Below are positions 23,901 to 34,589 of a stretch of 64,000 bases of DNA, one piece after another; position 1 is the stretch's first letter, and each line of letters starts with the position of its first letter. The position numbers were made by a program, and so were the translations under genes. This DNA is from Atriophallophorus winterbourni (taxonomy: Eukaryota; Platyhelminthes; Trematoda; Plagiorchiida; Microphallidae), in contig JACCGJ010005783.1 in NCBI GenBank assembly GCA_013407085.1, positions 19,423 through 83,422 of the forward strand, written 5' to 3'. The notes beneath the pieces were generated by a model. That model saw nothing but the letters and a program-made list of their open reading frames with translations. It was not told the DNA's origin and did no database searches.

Positions 23901-24510
23901 AAAGGGTCCGGCGCATTGATACTATGATGGTTGAGCGTCAGAGAGGAAAAAACTATGAGGCGAGACTCAAGGACCTCGAACTGTTCTCACTAAAGAGACG
24001 GCGGATGCAAGGCGACCTGATAGAATCCTCCAATATTTTAGAGAGTCTTAATGGTGATAATATAACTTAACTTCCTAAACTTGCCACTAAAGCAGCTACA
24101 ATGGGTAATTCTATGAAACGTCTTGAGAGTAGGCCCTGGTTGCTGGCACGTGAGCACTTTTTCAGCAACCGTGTGGTCAACTTCTGGAACAAGCTCCCAG
24201 ATTGTATAGTAAGCCTCCCAAATGTGTTGAGCATTAAAAATGAATTTCACGTTAAATGGTCTATCATATTTCCGCACATTGTCTAATAAAAAACCTTTTT
24301 GAAAAACAAAAAGAACGTATTTTTACATTTTTTCACATATCTGTCTAGGCCAGGACAACCTGACAGCAAATTAGCCCACATGCAGTCCATGACTTTGTTT
24401 CACTTCACCTCAACTAGGCTGGTGATTCCATACACCACACATTGTTCACGCATATTATTGCATTGTTTCCTGAATAGCTGACCTCTCACCGTGCTGGTAA
24501 AGAGAACCCC
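17937..24510 (+). mobile_element. CR1 family A copy 3, split by RTE F
   Basis: The endonuclease starts at 17937-18124 (a frame containing LALACAYRSPTASLLDDQ) and is cut by a minus-strand RTE element. It resumes at 21929 with VIVGDFNLPGIDW, then DLVLSS and SDHAVILLD. The linker (WRSASIRKAIRCRDRSWRAY), RT (KSAGPDGIHP, GVLQGSVLGPLLFLIFVND, FLFADDVKI near 23480) and C terminus follow, ending near 24284. Stops and frameshifts occur throughout. The 3' UTR includes SINE-homologous DNA (24338-24440) and a hairpin module at 24480-24510. Confidence 0.82.
18125..21928 (-). mobile_element. RTE-like LINE family F, near full length
   Basis: A 5' UTR of about 450 bp precedes an endonuclease on the minus strand: LKLGTWNVRSMLPGF, VDVAALQETHLPDTG, RLHGVGFAVRND, then VNVYAPT and VVLGDFNARVGADY (21476-20729). 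The RT follows with APGDDGIPPGLI and NYRGISLLNV (20052-19660), then YLGSTIADNISLDTEIDKRI, LLYGSETWATHARHERKL and RRLRWLGHVYRMENGRIP (19023-18532), and an Arg-rich C terminus. The catalytic F-A-D-D box near 19115-19130 is eroded and several frameshifts occur, so it is dead. The 3' end has the perfect palindrome GGTCGATGTCGACC (18151-18164) and an (AAC)n tail. It is inserted inside family A. Confidence 0.85.
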
Positions 24511-25325
24511 TACTGTAAATGACAAAAATTTGTGTAAAATTCCTTTTTATATTTCTATTTAAACAAATTGACAATTTCTTAGTTCATCACGGTTTTACCT
24601 ATTTGTGTATACATTTTTGATACTGTTCGATCCACTTGTACACATTTTTTGTTTTGTTGAACTAATTGATTTTGCTTGGCTGCCTCTAAATTCCACATAT
24701 TTTGCACGTGGTATTTGCGCTTATTTCATTGTTTCAATTTGGACACCAATTTGTGTGTCATTTGTTGTTTGATACAGAAATTTGGACGACAACATTGGTA
24801 AATTAACTATTTCTAGTTTTTATGCGTCAGGTCGTCATTTTCATTGAATTTATTATTGTTGGAGTTTTGACTCCATTGTACCGGAGCGTTCCTATATAAT
24901 TGAGGTCTGTATACCATTATTATTGTAACTGTCATTAATTACAGTACCGTAGTAAACCCAAATAGTGGTTCTGAATTTGTCGAACTAGGGACGGGGGATC
25001 TACGCGTTAACTAACGACATTGGTCGTAACACCTACCTTACTTTCCAGATATTCGGAAACAAGAACGTGTGAAAAGTATGAACTGTATACTTGATATCGA
25101 AGTGTCGCGTGCTCAACCGCATACCGTCGAAGGAAATCTGGGCGCGTGATTGACGTTTAGCCACCTTCAGCCCTGTGCAATATACAGGTTGTCTGTCGTC
25201 AGAATTGTCCATTTTTTGTTCATTTTGAAATTATATGATCATGACAACAATTTAAAAAAAATCTTGTTATATGATGCCTCGTTTTAAATGTCATGTTTTA
25301 AATGTACACACCAATTTTCCATAGG
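24511..25325. other. Mostly non-coding; gypsy leader fragment at 25028-25180
   Basis: 24511-25027 is AT-rich with no recognised gene; the part near 24970-25010 could be LTR-adjacent. 25028-25055 repeats the antisense gag end seen at 13158-13190, and the following ~130 bp match the gypsy leader near 14040-14130. This is therefore an internally deleted copy of the same gypsy element. Confidence 0.5.
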
Positions 25326-25706
25326 TAACTTCTCACCGGCTTGGTGAAGAGAAAGCCTTTCTGTTTTTCTCAGTCGCAGCTACAAATTCTGGGACCAAAG
25401 AACGGCTTGGAAAACATCGGAGTACCTGCGCATACGACAAGGATACCAGAGAAAAATTAACCAAATTTGGCACTGGTGGGCGCTCCTTTGAAGCTTTCCA
25501 CAGACGGAAATTCTGGACGCTCGATTGGCTTATCCCTTGGCGACACGATCTTCGAGGATATCCAAATCACAATAAGGAAAAAACGCTTTGACACTGGTGG
25601 TCGCTTCTCTGCAGCTTTCCACCGAAAAAATTCTGGACGCTCGATTGGCTCGTTAGCCACATAGTGTCCTGTTCAAACTGAACTGAACTGAAATGAACTT
25701 GAACTT
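25326..25706 (+). mobile_element. CR1 C/D-family 3' end, internally duplicated
   Basis: It begins with the hairpin module (CTTCTCACC...GGTGAAGAGA and TTTTTCTCAG, 25330-25373). It then has two copies, 121 bp apart, of the block CACTGGTGG...TTCTGGACGCTCGATTGGCT, and it ends with ACTGAACTGAAATGAAC, a short (TGAAC)n tail. It is the 3' UTR of a heavily 5'-truncated CR1 copy. Confidence 0.7.
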
Positions 25707-25762
25707 CTGGTTCTTGAGACCGCTACAAAACCGCTCGGAATGCCTGTGTTAAATTACAACGT

Positions 25763-27538
25763 GTGCTCAAACAGGATTTTGAGTTATCTCTAGCTAGGGA
25801 TGCTAAATCCAACCCGAAAAGGTTTTATAGCTACGCACATTCAAAAGGAAAAACTAGGGAAAACATAGGGGATTTGAAACTGGAGGACGGAAAAGTTGCC
25901 GATACCGACCTGTCTAAGGCGACTGCCTTCTCAGGGTTTTTCAGTAGCGTTCAACGACGGGATAATTCTTCAAACGCACCGTCAGGTCTGCTTAACCTGA
26001 CACCTGGTGTCCATGTATTAGATGAGTTGTCCTTCAATGAGGCTGAGGTGTTTGACGCACTTATCCATGTTCGGGTCAACAAATCTGAGGGACCGGACGG
26101 CATCTACTCAATTATGCTTAAAAATCTTGCCTCAGTGCTTGCCGAACCGTTTTGCCAGCTCTTTAATTCATGCCTGCAACTGGGAGTTGTTCCCAGTAAG
26201 TGGAGGGAAGCCATAGTCGTGCCAATACACAAAGGCGGTTGCAGGTCAACTGTTGGTAACTATAGACCGGTCAGCCTGACCAGCACCGTCTCGAAAGTAA
26301 TGGAAAAACTGCTGCGTGATAAAATCTGTCAGCATCTTTGTCGGCATTCTCTGTTGAGTGTAACTCAGCATGGATTTCTTAAGGGTAGATCCTGTCTGAC
26401 TAACCTCCTTAGCTTTCTCAATACTGCCACTAAAAGGATGGATGAAGGGAAGCCTGTCGAAGCCCTCTACCTAGACTTCAGTAAGGCTTTCGATTCCGTA
26501 AATCACCGCCTTCTAGAGATTAAGCTAGCAGCCAAAGGCATACGTGGTAGTCTACTTGCTTGGATAAAGGCCTTCCTTACAGGTAGGACATTCCGAGTGA
26601 GAGTAGGATGTACGCTGTCGAATCAAACCGACGTGATCAGTGGTGTACCCCAAGGTTCGGTACTTGGCCCTCTTCTATTCCTGATTTTCATCGATGACTT
26701 GTCCTCTGAATTGAAGTGCCCATGCTTCATTTTCGCGGATGATGTGAAATTCATCGGATCAACGGATGAAGAGACCTTGATGCACGACCTTGAGCGGGTC
26801 ATAAACTGGTCATACCAGTGGGATCTCCCACTGAACCTAAATAAGAGCCAACTCTTGTCAACACTGGTTGATAAGATTTCGGTCCAGGTGGCGGGGAATT
26901 CCCTCAGTGTTAACGCCACACAGTGTGTTAAGGATTTGGGTGTACTGGTTAGGGCTGACTTCAAATGGGAGGACCAATGTGCCGCTGCGGCTCAGCGTGC
27001 ACGCAAGGTACTTTTTCGGCTGAAATCAGTGCTATCGAGCAGAAGACCCGATGTATTCCTGCCACTGTACAAGGCATTAGTTCGGCCGCATCTTGAATAC
27101 TGTGTTCAGGCGTGGTGTCCTCACTACAAAAAGGACATCCTTCGACTTGAAAGTGTACAGCGCCTCGCAACTCGCATGATTGAAGGTCAGCGAGGGAAAC
27201 CGTACGCTGTGCGCCTAATGTCTCTCGATCTTTTCTCCCTTAGGCGCCGTCGTTTAAGAGGTGACTTAATAGAAACCTTCAAGATCTTGAAGGGTTTGAG
27301 TGGCGTGCAAATGAACGACTTCTTTACCTTAAGCCCCGAGCTGGGCACCCGGGGCCACTCACTTAAAATTGCTAAGAAACGATGTCGGCTAGACTCCAGG
27401 AAACACTTTTTCAGCCTTAGGGTTGTTAACTTCTGGAACATTCTTCCAGAAGAACTTATATCCTGCAGTACCGTGTCTAGTTTTAAGCATGGGTTGGACC
27501 GCAACTGGGGTAAGTTGTTTCCTGGATACTCTCCTTAA
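25763..27538 (+). CDS. CR1-like reverse transcriptase (591 aa, no endonuclease)
   Basis: The frame encodes the RT half of a CR1-type ORF2, which copies element RNA at a nicked target. N-terminal residues (about 1-60) are the linker, with QDFELSLARDAKSNPKRFY. RT motifs follow: GPDGIYSIMLKNL, WREAIVVPIHKGG, NYRPVSLTS, YLDFSKAFDSVNHRLL, SGVPQGSVLGPLLFLIFIDD and the catalytic CFIFADDVKF with D326 and D327. Thumb and C-terminal domain follow (VRPHLEYCVQAWCPHYKKD, RGHSLKIAKKRC, VVNFWNILPEEL). The ATG is simply the first in the truncated copy; the frame is open further upstream. Without an endonuclease the copy cannot be autonomous. Codon integrity suggests recent insertion. Confidence 0.88.
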   Translation: MLKQDFELSLARDAKSNPKRFYSYAHSKGKTRENIGDLKLEDGKVADTDLSKATAFSGFFSSVQRRDNSSNAPSGLLNLTPGVHVLDELSFNEAEVFDALIHVRVNKSEGPDGIYSIMLKNLASVLAEPFCQLFNSCLQLGVVPSKWREAIVVPIHKGGCRSTVGNYRPVSLTSTVSKVMEKLLRDKICQHLCRHSLLSVTQHGFLKGRSCLTNLLSFLNTATKRMDEGKPVEALYLDFSKAFDSVNHRLLEIKLAAKGIRGSLLAWIKAFLTGRTFRVRVGCTLSNQTDVISGVPQGSVLGPLLFLIFIDDLSSELKCPCFIFADDVKFIGSTDEETLMHDLERVINWSYQWDLPLNLNKSQLLSTLVDKISVQVAGNSLSVNATQCVKDLGVLVRADFKWEDQCAAAAQRARKVLFRLKSVLSSRRPDVFLPLYKALVRPHLEYCVQAWCPHYKKDILRLESVQRLATRMIEGQRGKPYAVRLMSLDLFSLRRRRLRGDLIETFKILKGLSGVQMNDFFTLSPELGTRGHSLKIAKKRCRLDSRKHFFSLRVVNFWNILPEELISCSTVSSFKHGLDRNWGKLFPGYSP

Positions 27539-27647
27539 TTGCTTTACAAGCTTAGGTTTTTCATCTATTAGCGTTATCCCGTAAATAAAGTGAGGGCTAG
27601 AGTTCTCTGTTTTCAATTTTAATTATACACAATGCTACTTCAGCTGG

Positions 27648-27692
27648 TCTCTCACCGTGCTGGTGAAGAGAAACTGCTTTTTCTTTTTCCAG
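27648..27692 (+). other. Hairpin / pyrimidine tract / CAG module (best copy)
   Basis: TCTCTCACC-GTGCT-GGTG-A-AGAGA folds with nine pairs and one bulged A. It is followed by TGCTTTTTCTTTTTCCAG. It sits in the D 3' UTR after the AATAAA. Role unknown; the tail looks like a 3' splice acceptor. Confidence 0.6.
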
Positions 27693-27914
27693 CATCGGCT
27701 ATAACGCGGTGCTTCCTAAGTTCAACCCGGATAATCTCTTGGCTTCGCGATCGGTGAAGACTTCAAATATACAAAAAGAATATACGTTTTGGCAGTGGTG
27801 GGTGCTTCTCTGCAGCTTTCCACCGAAAGAAATTCTGGACGCTCGATTGGCTTGTTAGCCACATACTGTCCTGTGCAAACTGAACTGAACTGAACTGAAC
27901 TGAACTGAACTTGA

Positions 27915-28214
27915 ACAATTTGCGCGTTATTCAAATGCAAATGAGCTTTTTTTATGGTCAAGGGTTCAAACACTGTCTAGGTGATTGTTGGCTCATGTGA
28001 TTGAACAGATTGGTCGTACCAACATTATACAACAGTAAAATACATGCACAACTTGTATAGGTTTCATTCAATTCACAGTTGTAGTAGAGGCTGCAAAAAA
28101 TTGAAAGAATGGCATATATAATAATAAGGGTGGAAAACTGTAATAAATCATATAGCAGAAAACTTCAATCATAGCATTCTCCCCCACCTAATTAGAATGT
28201 GAGTATGCCGTTGA
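27915..28214. other. No gene seen
   Basis: AT-rich spacer between the D tail and the next LINE fragment. Nothing is recognised. Confidence 0.5.
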
Positions 28215-28990
28215 ACATAACATGCGCAATATCAGGCTTGTCTGTTGCGCTAATTGCAATTTCATCGATGACATGAAGATTGAGAGCTGTACGGAGACCA
28301 GAGATCTAGGCACGATTGTGACTTCCAGCTTGAAGACCGCAGCAAACACTGCTCAAGCACGATCAAAGGCCTTGCGATGCTTGTGGGCCCTAAGAAGAAC
28401 GTTTGCTGATTGGTCTATTCCTATGACAAAAATACTTTTTAGCACTTACGTTCGACCACTCCTAGAATACGGTGTTGTAGCGGCGTTTCCCTGCACCGCA
28501 GCCGAAGAGCGACTTCTAGAAAAAGTTCAACGACTTGCGACGAGATTCTGCACCAGTATCTGCAAGCTACCATACGCAGAGCGATGTCTGAAATTGAATA
28601 TTTTCTCACTAGCCTACCGCAGGGTTCGTGGTGACATGATACTCCTCTATCGGATTGTTTGCCGGAACGAGCTTCCTGGCCTCAGATCGCTTTTTGTAGT
28701 TATCTCTGACCATCGCACAAAGGGCCACAAATTTCGGTTGCTCGTCCAACGGACGAATCGTCTGTCGCACTGGTAAAGATTTTCACAACGTGTTGTCGGC
28801 ATTTGGAACTCACTTCCGGCCAAGGTTGTTGAAGCGCCAAGTCTATCTCTGTTCAAGAACAGCACCGATCAATTTCTCTGGTTCGCCAAAGACGACTGCT
28901 TTGAGAAACGAATCCACCTCCCAGGATACCCGAGGCGTTGGTAGTTATGCCGGTTCAAGAAAGAGCTTAAATGGAACTTTTGTACTCCTT
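28215..28990 (+). mobile_element. CR1 family G fragment (thumb and C terminus)
   Basis: An open frame (28222-28774) reads IESCTETRDLGTIVTSSLKT, KILFSTYVRPLLEYGVVA, EKVQRLATRFC and RRVRGDMILLYRIV. After one stop it continues with RVVGIWNSLPAKVVEAPSL and ends near PGYPRRW. This is the region downstream of the RT palm in CR1-type ORF2. The RT core itself is missing. Confidence 0.8.
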
Positions 28991-29039
28991 CTGCTCTAAA
29001 TATAATTGTATTGTATTTTATATGCTCCTCGAGTTTTGA

Positions 29040-31210
29040 TTTAGCTGCGTCAGGTTGATTAAAATGAAAAGCGAGATACTTTACGCAGTCATGAGCGCTG
29101 AATTCAGGAATTTCAGAATGTTCGTCAAAATGCACGGGCGTGTTTTCCTTAAGATTGGGAGGGCGTGTGGCCTTCAGACAATCGTTACCTTTTGGAGCTC
29201 GATGATGTATTGAAACTGTATCGTCTCGACCATCATATAAATGGACGTTGGCATATTGCGGGTTGCATTCTAACAATTCAACTTCGTCAACAAAAGCATC
29301 ATATTTGGAATCTCGGGAATGCTACTTGAGCATCAAAATAGCCACGCAATAATGAATGAATGAGTAAATGAAAGCACACGCTTGATCCCGGCAAATTGCC
29401 GTGCAGTCACAGACTACACATGGGCTAAGATACTGTCCGGTTGCTCAGGTCTAGACAGATATGAGAGAGAAAATAGAATAGAAATGGTACTAAGACTCCA
29501 GCGTATTTCAGCATGCAGCCCACTACCCGTGGCCAAACAATTTAGCCGCGTAGGAAGGGTAGTACTTGTCGCTGACCGACGGTTGTATGCGAATTGGCTT
29601 TCATGCGGTGTGATGCTTGTAGCGGTGCACAGTTTCGACCGAATTGAGTACAGTGCATCCAGAAGTACCGTCTCTCATTGGCTAGTAAGGAGACCATGGT
29701 ATTTCAGGGTAAGTGGAATCGACTTTCATAAAATGCCATTGAGCCGTTCAACTTGATATCTGCACTGTGGTTTATCTGGCGTTGTACGGCTAGTGGCGAT
29801 GCCATTGTCGTGGAGGAATTGTCTTAGTTCAGTAGACATGAATTAGGTACCGCGATAAGAGTGTATAAAACCTGACGTGTCAAATGTTGTGAAAACCAGC
29901 CGAAGGCATTGGGTAATAGTTGATAGATGTCAAGTCAGGGCAAGGAAAAGCGAATGGGAAGCGTGAATATTCATCGTCATTGTTAGCAAGTAACGGTTCC
30001 GGCTTGTTAATAGTAGTGGCCATTTGAACTCGAGGCTGAGTCTTTTGAAAGTCTGATTAGCTTTTATTAATTGGCCGCCTGTATGTTTAAAGTGTTGAGA
30101 TTTTATTTAACAACAATCAGCAGTCTTTTTACGCACCTTATCCAAAGAGTAAGGCAAGTTTCGCGCATGACGTGCATGGAGCGGGTAGCCTAAGTTCTTG
30201 TGTAGCTGACGCAGTTTTATTAATGGTTCCACAAAACCACAAGCCGTGTGAAAGAGCATCCGCTGCCTGCTTCAACGGTCGTGAGAAGAAAACTACTGGT
30301 CCACTACTGATTAAGGGTTGCGGCGATCGGGACGTCAGATGCATCAGTGTCTACCGTCAATGGAACCGCATGATTGATTGTGATTACCAAGACATCTTCG
30401 AGACGGCTTATTAACTATTTGTATGCAGTAAGCGCAGATTCAGGAAGAGTGAAAACTTGGTTATTTATCAGTGGATATATAGTATCTGAAAACCGGTGTA
30501 TTTAATGGGAGTAATAGACAAGCATGCCAACCAGGGAGAACATGGATCACTTATACCTTCTTTTAACAAATGTTCAATCTCCGATGTGATGAAACGCTCA
30601 TCGACAAAAGAGTGGTGTCTGGATTTAATAGCCATAGGCTTGCTTGTGAACAGAGATGGAGTTGTGACTTTGGCTGCCATAAGTCAACATACAGAGAGCG
30701 AACGGGATCTCGATCTTTTCGTGCATTTTTAAAACGTCATGTCCAAACAATACATCCGAACACAGATTATGCATGAATAAAAATTTGAATTGTCGATAAA
30801 CCAACTTTTTGTAGCGAATGCGTAGGTAACACAAGACTTCAGTTTGATTCGTGTGTTCGGTATTAGCAAGAGTTATTTTGTTTATACAGGGAACTATTTC
30901 CCAAGAGTTCTCACAAACATCCAAGGACTTTATGTAGCTCTTAGACCTCCCAGTATCTGTGAGAGCCTGCCGTCAGATACCATTGACCTTAGCAATAATG
31001 ATAGCATTAGATTGGGATACTAAAGCTGCGGAACAGAAAAAAGCGGAAGCAACTGAACTAGTCGATGAACGGTTATTTCGCGTGTCCGATGATGACAAAC
31101 AAACTCGTTGAAAATGACCTTTTCGCCACATCCTTTGCAGTATCTCTGTATGCCTAGTTCACCCACAAAAATAACATTTTGCCTCATGCATGACGGTGAG
31201 CATGGATATG
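29040..31210 (-). pseudogene. Ty3/gypsy relic: NC, PR, RT, RNase H, INT
   Basis: Protein fragments follow the gypsy order on the minus strand. A CCHC zinc knuckle with frameshift (KCYFCG near 31170) is first. The protease with LTDTGRSKSYI (about 30930-31000, D-T-G active site) follows, then the PR-RT linker CSDVLFGHDVLKMH. The RT start RHSFVDERFITSEIEHLLKE lies at 30560-30640 and the RNase H start with PVVFFSRPLKQA near 30260-30300. The integrase core reads GTQFMSTELRQFLHDNGI-like sequence (about 29820-29860) and WETVLLDALYSIRS-like sequence. The integrase C-terminal NPQYANVHLYDGRDDTVSIH lies at 29190-29260. Most of the RT palm is deleted and stops are common. A SINE splits the integrase at 29358-29556. 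No LTRs were found. Confidence 0.8.
29358..29556 (-). mobile_element. SINE copy 1, inside gypsy integrase
   Basis: Minus-oriented copy of the local SINE: the 3' end with GTGCTTTCATT and an (ATTC)n-like tail is at the left, and the internal hairpin near 29486-29527 is moderately diverged. It separates the gypsy integrase core from its C terminus, so it is younger than the gypsy insertion. Confidence 0.8.
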
Positions 31211-31264
31211 AAATCGTGTAGCATTTCTGACACGACATCGTGCTAAATTAATTTGCCACCGGTT
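31211..31264 (+). mobile_element. SINE 5' fragment
   Basis: CGTGCTAAATTAATTTGCCACC matches the SINE 5' third. It is cut at 31264 by the 3' end of LINE family E. Confidence 0.55.
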
Positions 31265-34225
31265 ATCATCATCATTATGAAGCACAAGTCTGGAGCCAGA
31301 CAAAGTGCCAAGCAATATGAAACAGGAAAAGCAGATAAGCAAGCGCGTGAAAAAAGGAAAGCAGGCAACTGAAATATGCAAAAGCAAATGCGCAAAATTA
31401 GCTTGTTTTTGTAGTTTCACTGTATGCGATTTTGTGGTTGTTTTGTTTTATTTTTTATATATAAAATAATACCTGATTGAAAAATTATGACACAATATAG
31501 TACACTGGCGCCACTGACTTCGGTCTGCAGCCAACTATTAGGTGAAGCTTTTTGACCCCACCCAGGCAAACGAATACGCCCAACTGAGCCTAGCGCTACA
31601 GTGAGTTTCTTCATCCCAACGCGCCACGTGATTTACTGGCCACCCGATTGTTTCTCCCAGTTTCTGTCAGGCTCTGTGAATAAGGCGCGGTACGGTAAAC
31701 GGTGAGTAGGCATTCTCAAAACATGTCCCAACTATCGCAAGCGAGCAAGCATCAGCATTTCTCTCAGTCCGTGGCCACCTGGTCATAACACCCGCTTGCA
31801 GACATCTATATTTCTAACACGATACGGCCACCGAATGCGAGCAATCCTACGCAGGCAACGGGAAACAGAAACGGGAAAAACAGAAAGCCGACGGACATCT
31901 TCCGTTCGTATAGACCAGGTTTCGCAGCCCTAACGTAGTGTAGCACGCACCACTGCGTTGTACACTCGGCCTTTAGTATGGAGTGAAACCGCGTCGACGC
32001 CACAAGCGGCGAAGGTTAGCAAACGCTGCACCAGCTTTGCGAACACGATGTGAGATCTCGGCCTCGACCCAACCGCCAGCAGAGATACAACTGCCAAAGT
32101 AAACAAAGCTGTGGACCAATTCAAGATTGACATCGCACACAGTTAGGTTTGGCAGAGAGCCGCTCCAATCCTGAGTAAGTGTTTTACAATTGTTAGGCAC
32201 AAGGCATATGCCATACCTTGAAGTTTCAAGTGCCAGGCGGTCCGGGGATTGTTGTATTATATGAGGGTCATTCCCTGAAGTGCGATGTCATCCGCATACT
32301 CTAGATCGATATTTCTCTCACCCGGTAGAAGTTCAACACCTGCGCCCACCAGACCAGCTAAAGTTTTTCTCATGACCGTCGATCGCGAAGTTAAAAAGGA
32401 ACGGCGAAATAGGGCAGCCCTGCCGCACCCCGCTGGAGATATTGAACGAGGACGACAATTGTCCGTACGCTCGAACCCTGCCCGAAGTTTGGCAATATAA
32501 TGCTTTCAAGATCCAAACATACTTCTCGGGCACTCAATGTCTCAGTAGACAGTTCCAAAGACTTTCACGATCGATTGAATCGAATGCCGCTCGGATGTCA
32601 AGGAATACCACGATAGTTGGTTTACGAAAAGTGTGGCGTTGCTCCAGTAACTGACGGAGTGTGAAAATTTGATCTATGCACCCTCGACCGGCACGAAACC
32701 CAGTTTGCTCCTCACGGATTTGCTCTTCCCGTTTGGTACTCAATCGGTGAAGCAGGATGGACGTCAGTATTTTAGGAGCTACTAAAATGAGACTGATACC
32801 CCGATGATTTTCACAGGAATCGCGCCGTCCTTTTTTTGAAAATCGGGGCAATTACTGATTCTCTCCAGTTGATCGAAACGCGTTCCTCAGCCAATATGTT
32901 GGCGAACAGCGCTTGAAGTTCGCGAACTAAGGCGAAACCGCCATCTTTAAACAACGACGGAAGTAAAGCATCAGCACCTGATGCCAGATGACGCTTAAGG
33001 CTCCGGACTACACTGTAAATCTCTGATTGAGTCGGAACCTCGATAAAAATCGACCATGGGGTACAGTGTTCTGTATTCTCGAAATCTGTGTGTGCAGAAG
33101 GCCAGTTGAACTGTGCTTCAAAATGTTCTGCCCATCGCTGGATGCGCCTGTGCATGTTACAAACTGGCAAACCATCTGCTTCACGTATCAGCTCACTGAT
33201 GCCTGGCCACCCGCTTCCAGTAGTTCTGATGAGTTGGAACAATTTTCTGAAATTGCATACAACTGCCGCAGATTCCATTTCCGTAGCCTTAAAACTCCGT
33301 CAACATTCCCTGTCGATTCTGAAACTGGCGACCAGTTCACGTTTAATAAGCCTTCGTGACGCAATATGTATGCTATCAGCAGAAAGCAGCCGACGTTGGT
33401 CCATTAATTGTAGAGAATTCGCAAAAACCCAGTGTTGAGCTACACGGGAAGTCAGCCCACAATTATCAGACGCGGCTGTTTCCAATGGTTTGTATCTCAC
33501 CCCATTGTTCATCGTTACTATTTTTGGGAGCTGTAGAAAGATACAAACTCAAATTGGCATGAAACCTTCGGAAAACCGGGAGATCGTTAAGCCTGGCAAC
33601 ATTCAACTGCCTTGCAACGTTACTACGTTTGCCACCAAAACACATCGAGAGCTTAGCACAGACTAACGCATGATCGGACTCTAGACAGGTGCCCCAATGA
33701 ACGGCAATCTTGCACACTCCCTCGCCACGAGTAGCTGATAGGAATATGATCAGTTTACGTGAACAAGTCCGCCGATGGAGATTTCAAGGTGGAGCAGTGA
33801 CGCTTCGAATGACGGAAGTTAGTCCTGGCAAGGTACAGTCTGTGCTCTGAACACAAGCTAAGCTATCTTTCGTCGTTCTCATTACGATGATAATTGAAAC
33901 CAAACCTTCCACCCACGAAATGCTCGTTTAAAGATAGATGGCCTACACGTGCGTTCATTTCTCTAGCTAGGAAAACGATGTCACTCCCCGATGCAAGTCT
34001 AATGAGTTCTTGTAATCTTCCATAAAACTCATCCTTGTTAAGTTCAGAGCTACAATTAGTCGGTGCATAGGCAGCAACCACAAACAGGTTGCACGAACCC
34101 TGTAGTCTTATTGCACAAAGGCGACTGTCGACCGGGATCCAGTCTAACAGTACGACCTCGGCTCTCTCACTCAAGACGATTCCGACACCATCCTAACTAG
34201 ATACCATAGCATCGTCATCAGTGGA
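31265..34225 (-). mobile_element. RTE-like LINE family E copy 1
   Basis: Minus-strand pieces give the endonuclease part LFVVAAYAPTNCSSELNKDE and REMNARVGHLS (about 34130-33860). The RT follows with RSLKRHLASGADALLPSLF, NWRESVIAPIFKK, CENHRGISLI, EEQTGFRAGRGCIDQIFTL and FLDIRAAFDSIDRESLW (33278-32534), then SSGVRQGCPISPFLFNFAI (near 32390). ELVHSFVYFGSCISAGG and a degraded RRIARIRW-type C terminus follow to 31806. The catalytic box region near 32290 is frameshifted, so the copy is dead. The 3' end carries the palindrome GTCTGG-CT-CCAGAC (31288-31301) and an (ATG)n tail, both shared with the SINE. Confidence 0.82.
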
Positions 34226-34261
34226 CAGTCGTATATAGTGTGACTTTCGTAAGTTCGAAGG

Positions 34262-34452
34262 ATTAGACAATCGCGTAACTGTTGAAAACTGCCAGCTTGA
34301 ACCAGTACATTATTTCACATATCTTGGTCCGAGCATTGCGGATAACCTGTCGCTAGACACGGAGATTGATGAGCGGATTGGCAGAGCAGTAATCATTTTG
34401 TCCCGATTGAACTCTCGTGTCTGGGGCAACCGCAAGTTGACTGTAACGCATT
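34262..34452 (+). mobile_element. RTE family F fragment
   Basis: The frame reads CQLEPVHYFTYLGPSIADNL then LDTEIDERIGRAVIILSRL and NSRVWGNRKLTV. This is nearly the same as the F copy at 19023-18850. Truncated at both ends. Confidence 0.8.
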
Positions 34453-34589
34453 TTGAATACGTTTTACACCCTCTAAACGCAGTGTTCTGCTCCAGGCCAT
34501 CGATTTATCAAACAGCAGTTTATGACTTGTCAATCAGGCGCTTGAAGTTTTAGATTGTTTGACGTAGCTCGGTAGTTGTTTCAATAATT

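Larger units (their letters stand above)
25707..27914 (+). mobile_element. CR1 family D copy (5'-truncated, RT intact)
   Basis: The element starts directly after the (TGAAC)n tail of the preceding fragment, in the region between endonuclease and RT. It carries an uninterrupted RT frame, a 3' UTR with AATAAA near 27583, the hairpin module at 27648-27692 and a (TGAAC)6-like tail at 27881-27914. The lack of stops in 1.8 kb makes it the best preserved RT in the window. Confidence 0.85.

Noticed and set aside
26623..27616. Several minus-strand frames opposite the D reverse transcriptase
   Set aside because: Shadows of the coding frame; no independent domain.
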